Shown piece after piece: positions 62,071 to 64,000 of a stretch of DNA of 64,000 bases. Every line of letters starts with the position of its first letter. The stretch's first letter is position 1. Under the pieces are notes generated by a model. It was not told the origin of the DNA, searched no databases, and saw only the letters and a list, made by a program, of their open reading frames with translations. Origin of the DNA: Paenibacillus athensensis (GTDB lineage: Bacteria; Bacillota; Bacilli; Paenibacillales; NBRC-103111); NCBI RefSeq assembly GCF_004514475.2, contig NZ_MYFO02000014.1:53699-117698 (forward strand), in the 5' to 3' direction. The translations under genes were made by a program, and so were the position numbers.

Positions 62071-63345
62071 ATGGGGAACCGTATTCTGCATTGCGGAGCT
62101 TCTTTGGAAAATTACTATACATGCGTCAACCAGCAAGTAGCCGGCTTTACGAAAAGGGTAGCCAGCGTAAACGACCTGGTTTATATCGTGGTGAAAATCG
62201 GGGGGAAATCTCTATGCGGGGCCCGCGGCAGATTAAAGGAGCCTACGGATTTTCGTCCTTGGAAAGACAGTGACCAGTATCCGCAATGTTTTTCTCTTGG
62301 CGATATCGAATACTGCCAGCCGTTCGACATCAGCATACTGGAGCAAACCGGGGGAAAATATTGGAGCCTTAAATACGTACAATCAGCCAAAAATATTACC
62401 GATGAGCAAGCTCTTCACTTGCTTCAAAGCAGCTTCGAACAAAACCGAATCCATGCACTGTTTCAATTCGAGCAGCCTTCCATTGTCAGCAGCAATGACA
62501 TCACCTCCGAAGCGGAAGAGCCGCCAAAGGACGAGATAACCGAAGAAAATTACCAGGACGTCTTGCAAGCTGTCCCTGATGTCAAAATCAACATCACAAG
62601 CACTTACGTCACCGTCAAATTCGAAAATGAAACAGACAAAATCAAAGGACTGGAGCCGCTGGTCAACAGCAACTTCTATAATCTGTTCGATGATTTCATC
62701 GAAGAACGCTCCGTGCTTATCCCGCAAAACAAAATGTTCATGACTTCTCCCAAAAGGGATGCCAAAAACAAAATGTTAGCTGGGATTAGCGGCTGTCCCG
62801 ACGCAGTGCTCGTCCGCTTTGTTCCTGACCATAAAACCACGCCTATTCAAATCAACCTGATCGAATATGAATGCTACGGGCGGTCCAAAAAAACACGACT
62901 GGAAAAATTCGAATACCTGAACGGCCACATTATCCCGCAGTTGATGCGGTTCGCTTCCACCTTCAGCATCGCTGCCGACACCAAAATCAGAGAAGACACC
63001 GTCCATAATTGGATCAGTAAAATCATTAAATACATCAACGAAGATGACACAACCATGTCCAAAGCCGCCGCGTGGATGCGCGAGCTCGATGCCGAAATCA
63101 AAGAGCAAAACATTTCATACCGGCTTCACAGCTTACTGAACGAATCTTTTCGTTCTAACCTCAGAATCGTTCTGGTCATCGACGAATTAACCACCGAACA
63201 AAACGAAACCATTAAAAATATTATTGGATCGTTCAAACTGGAAAACGAAAAAAGCATTGATTTTCTGAGCTTTGTAGTGAAACTGCAACAGAAAATTGAT
63301 TTGCTTAATAATACTGAGGAGTATGCTCTTTCGTTGCAGAAGTGA
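62071..63345 (+). CDS. Putative EVE-like/nuclease-like protein
   Basis: This 424-residue protein starts at 62071, behind AGAGG nine bases upstream (an earlier ATG at 62062 lacks spacing). The N-terminal 100 residues (DLVYIVVKIGGKSLCGARGR, YPQCFSLGDIEYCQPFDIS) recall EVE/PUA-like modified-base readers. The C-terminal half contains PDAVLVRFVP...INLIEYECYGRSKK, a D...E-x-E-like pattern of restriction-type nucleases. No database support is available, so 'defence or modified-DNA nuclease' is only a suggestion. Confidence 0.55.
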   Translation: MGNRILHCGASLENYYTCVNQQVAGFTKRVASVNDLVYIVVKIGGKSLCGARGRLKEPTDFRPWKDSDQYPQCFSLGDIEYCQPFDISILEQTGGKYWSLKYVQSAKNITDEQALHLLQSSFEQNRIHALFQFEQPSIVSSNDITSEAEEPPKDEITEENYQDVLQAVPDVKINITSTYVTVKFENETDKIKGLEPLVNSNFYNLFDDFIEERSVLIPQNKMFMTSPKRDAKNKMLAGISGCPDAVLVRFVPDHKTTPIQINLIEYECYGRSKKTRLEKFEYLNGHIIPQLMRFASTFSIAADTKIREDTVHNWISKIIKYINEDDTTMSKAAAWMRELDAEIKEQNISYRLHSLLNESFRSNLRIVLVIDELTTEQNETIKNIIGSFKLENEKSIDFLSFVVKLQQKIDLLNNTEEYALSLQK

Positions 63346-63773
63346 GTGGGGAAAAAGCTTACTACTTTAGCTCTCGGTCTTCTTTCCCGATCGAATATCC
63401 TGTCTTTTTCCGATATAGCATGCCGAGCGGCAAATGGAATGAATCACCAGATCATCATTACTTAGCCACTACATGTACTTCAGCTCGAAAAAATTTGGTC
63501 ATTTGGTCATTTGCCATCTTTCTATCTAATTGAACGCGATTGTATTTGTTATACCACGTAATCTTGAGTAACTCTCTAACTATATCCCTCCTCTGCTTCG
63601 TTCGAAGATCGCAAAATCATTAAATCAAATGTACGTTCCTATTTGGATTTAAAGAAGACTGCGTCTAATATAAACGCAATCTTCTCAATAAAATGGGAGT
63701 CTTTAAGATTCTATTTTTCAAACTACAAATAACGGCAGGAAACATCTCTACTTAGGGCTTGCTGAACGAAACA
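63346..63773. other. AT-rich degenerate end region
   Basis: No intact gene. It holds the decayed ArpU-like copy and a hairpin GAAGACTGCGT / ACGCAATCTTC (63654-63684) that may be a terminator. The IS end begins near 63755. Confidence 0.5.
63395..63510 (-). pseudogene. Decayed second copy of the ArpU-like regulator
   Basis: The minus strand reads ELKYM, a stop codon, then WLSNDDLV, and after a frameshift SFHLPLGMLYRKK, matching ELKYMQHLSNDDLMDRFHLSASMLYRKR of the gene at 61244. It has a stop, a frameshift and a short duplication (GACCAAAT twice). It is therefore a dead paralogue, suggesting a past duplication or a second related element. Confidence 0.75.
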
Positions 63774-64000
63774 TTACAGAGCAAATCGCCTGTAGGCGGT
63801 ACGATTCAGCAGCATGTTGAACATGAAGACGAAAAAAAGCCGCAAGCGGCGTTCCAAGTTCATCACGAGGAACTGCATGGCGATGACGGTCCCGCTCGTT
63901 TGCTCGAGTCGCGCCCGGATTCGGTTCAGTCCATATTTTCGTTTTCCTTCGCCAAACTTGCCTTCAATCGCATTGCGCCCGCCTGCATCCAGCTTGGCGA
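63774..64000 (-). CDS. IS5/IS1182-type transposase (3' end only)
   Basis: The minus strand encodes AKLDAGGRNAIEGKFGEGKR, then KYGLNRIRARLEQTSGTVIAM and NLERRLRLFF to a TAA at 63774. This is the C-terminal block of DDE transposases (RNAIEGKFGEGKR carries the conserved Glu). The 5' part is beyond the window edge. Confidence 0.85.
   Translation of the reverse strand, partial: AKLDAGGRNAIEGKFGEGKRKYGLNRIRARLEQTSGTVIAMQFLVMNLERRLRLFFVFMFNMLLNRTAYRRFAL

Overview
The window looks like chromosome of a Gram-positive, spore-former-type bacterium of the Paenibacillaceae (Paenibacillus/Cohnella-like). The evidence is strong GGAGG ribosome binding sites, frequent TTG and GTG starts, S-layer-homology domains, lipoprotein and membrane c-type cytochromes, a Bacillus-style CtaG, and AraC/LacI-linked sugar genes. 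No rRNA or intact tRNA and no CRISPR array were seen.

1-9.1 kb is a respiratory island: CtaG plus a lipoprotein cytochrome c, a ResD-like regulator, a NarL-type two-component pair, a YtkA/Sco/cytochrome c operon, and a two-gene cytochrome bd-superfamily oxidase with a fused cytochrome c. The main result here is a 19-bp element (ATGAC...GCTAT). It lies exactly 21 bp upstream of a TATAAT/TATAGT -10 box at four of these promoters, with a weaker fifth copy at the ResD-like gene. This implies one regulon, most simply driven by the local NarL-type regulator.

9.3-18.5 kb is a complete kdpFABC potassium-uptake operon with a split sensor. The N-terminal KdpD module is a separate protein containing two tandem copies of the module, followed by the histidine-kinase half and KdpE. 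Three KdpE-like direct repeats precede kdpF. 18.6-21.7 kb holds a sugar isomerase/dehydrogenase pair and a divergent AraC regulator. 22.1-24.2 kb is an OmpR-type two-component pair. 24.2-26.3 kb holds small accessory genes, including a SUKH-like immunity protein and a small phosphatase.

From about 26.4 kb rightward the DNA appears to be an integrative and conjugative element (ICE). It starts with a 53-nt 3' fragment of a tRNA-Leu gene (probable att site). Three related tyrosine recombinases follow, enclosing a DUF5071/PIN-domain cargo pair. Next, on the minus strand, come a large exported protein, an SLH protein, four pilin-like membrane proteins, Tad-type platform and ATPase proteins, three ParA/MinD-fold proteins (two with degenerate P-loops) and a CpaB-like SAF protein. 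Beyond these lie an adenine methyltransferase and a Tcp-type conjugation module: M23 hydrolase, VirB6-like channel, VirB4, TcpE, TcpD, VirB8-like TcpC, replication-relaxation protein and VirD4-like coupling protein. An ArpU-like regulator and a putative EVE/nuclease-like gene follow, then a decayed second copy of the regulator and the 3' end of an IS transposase. The right end of the element lies outside the window.

The most unusual system is this fusion of a Tad/Flp-like pilus locus with a Gram-positive conjugation locus in a near-continuous co-directional block (36.5-60.9 kb). It may be a conjugative pilus or mating-pair-formation machine. No prepilin peptidase is visible.
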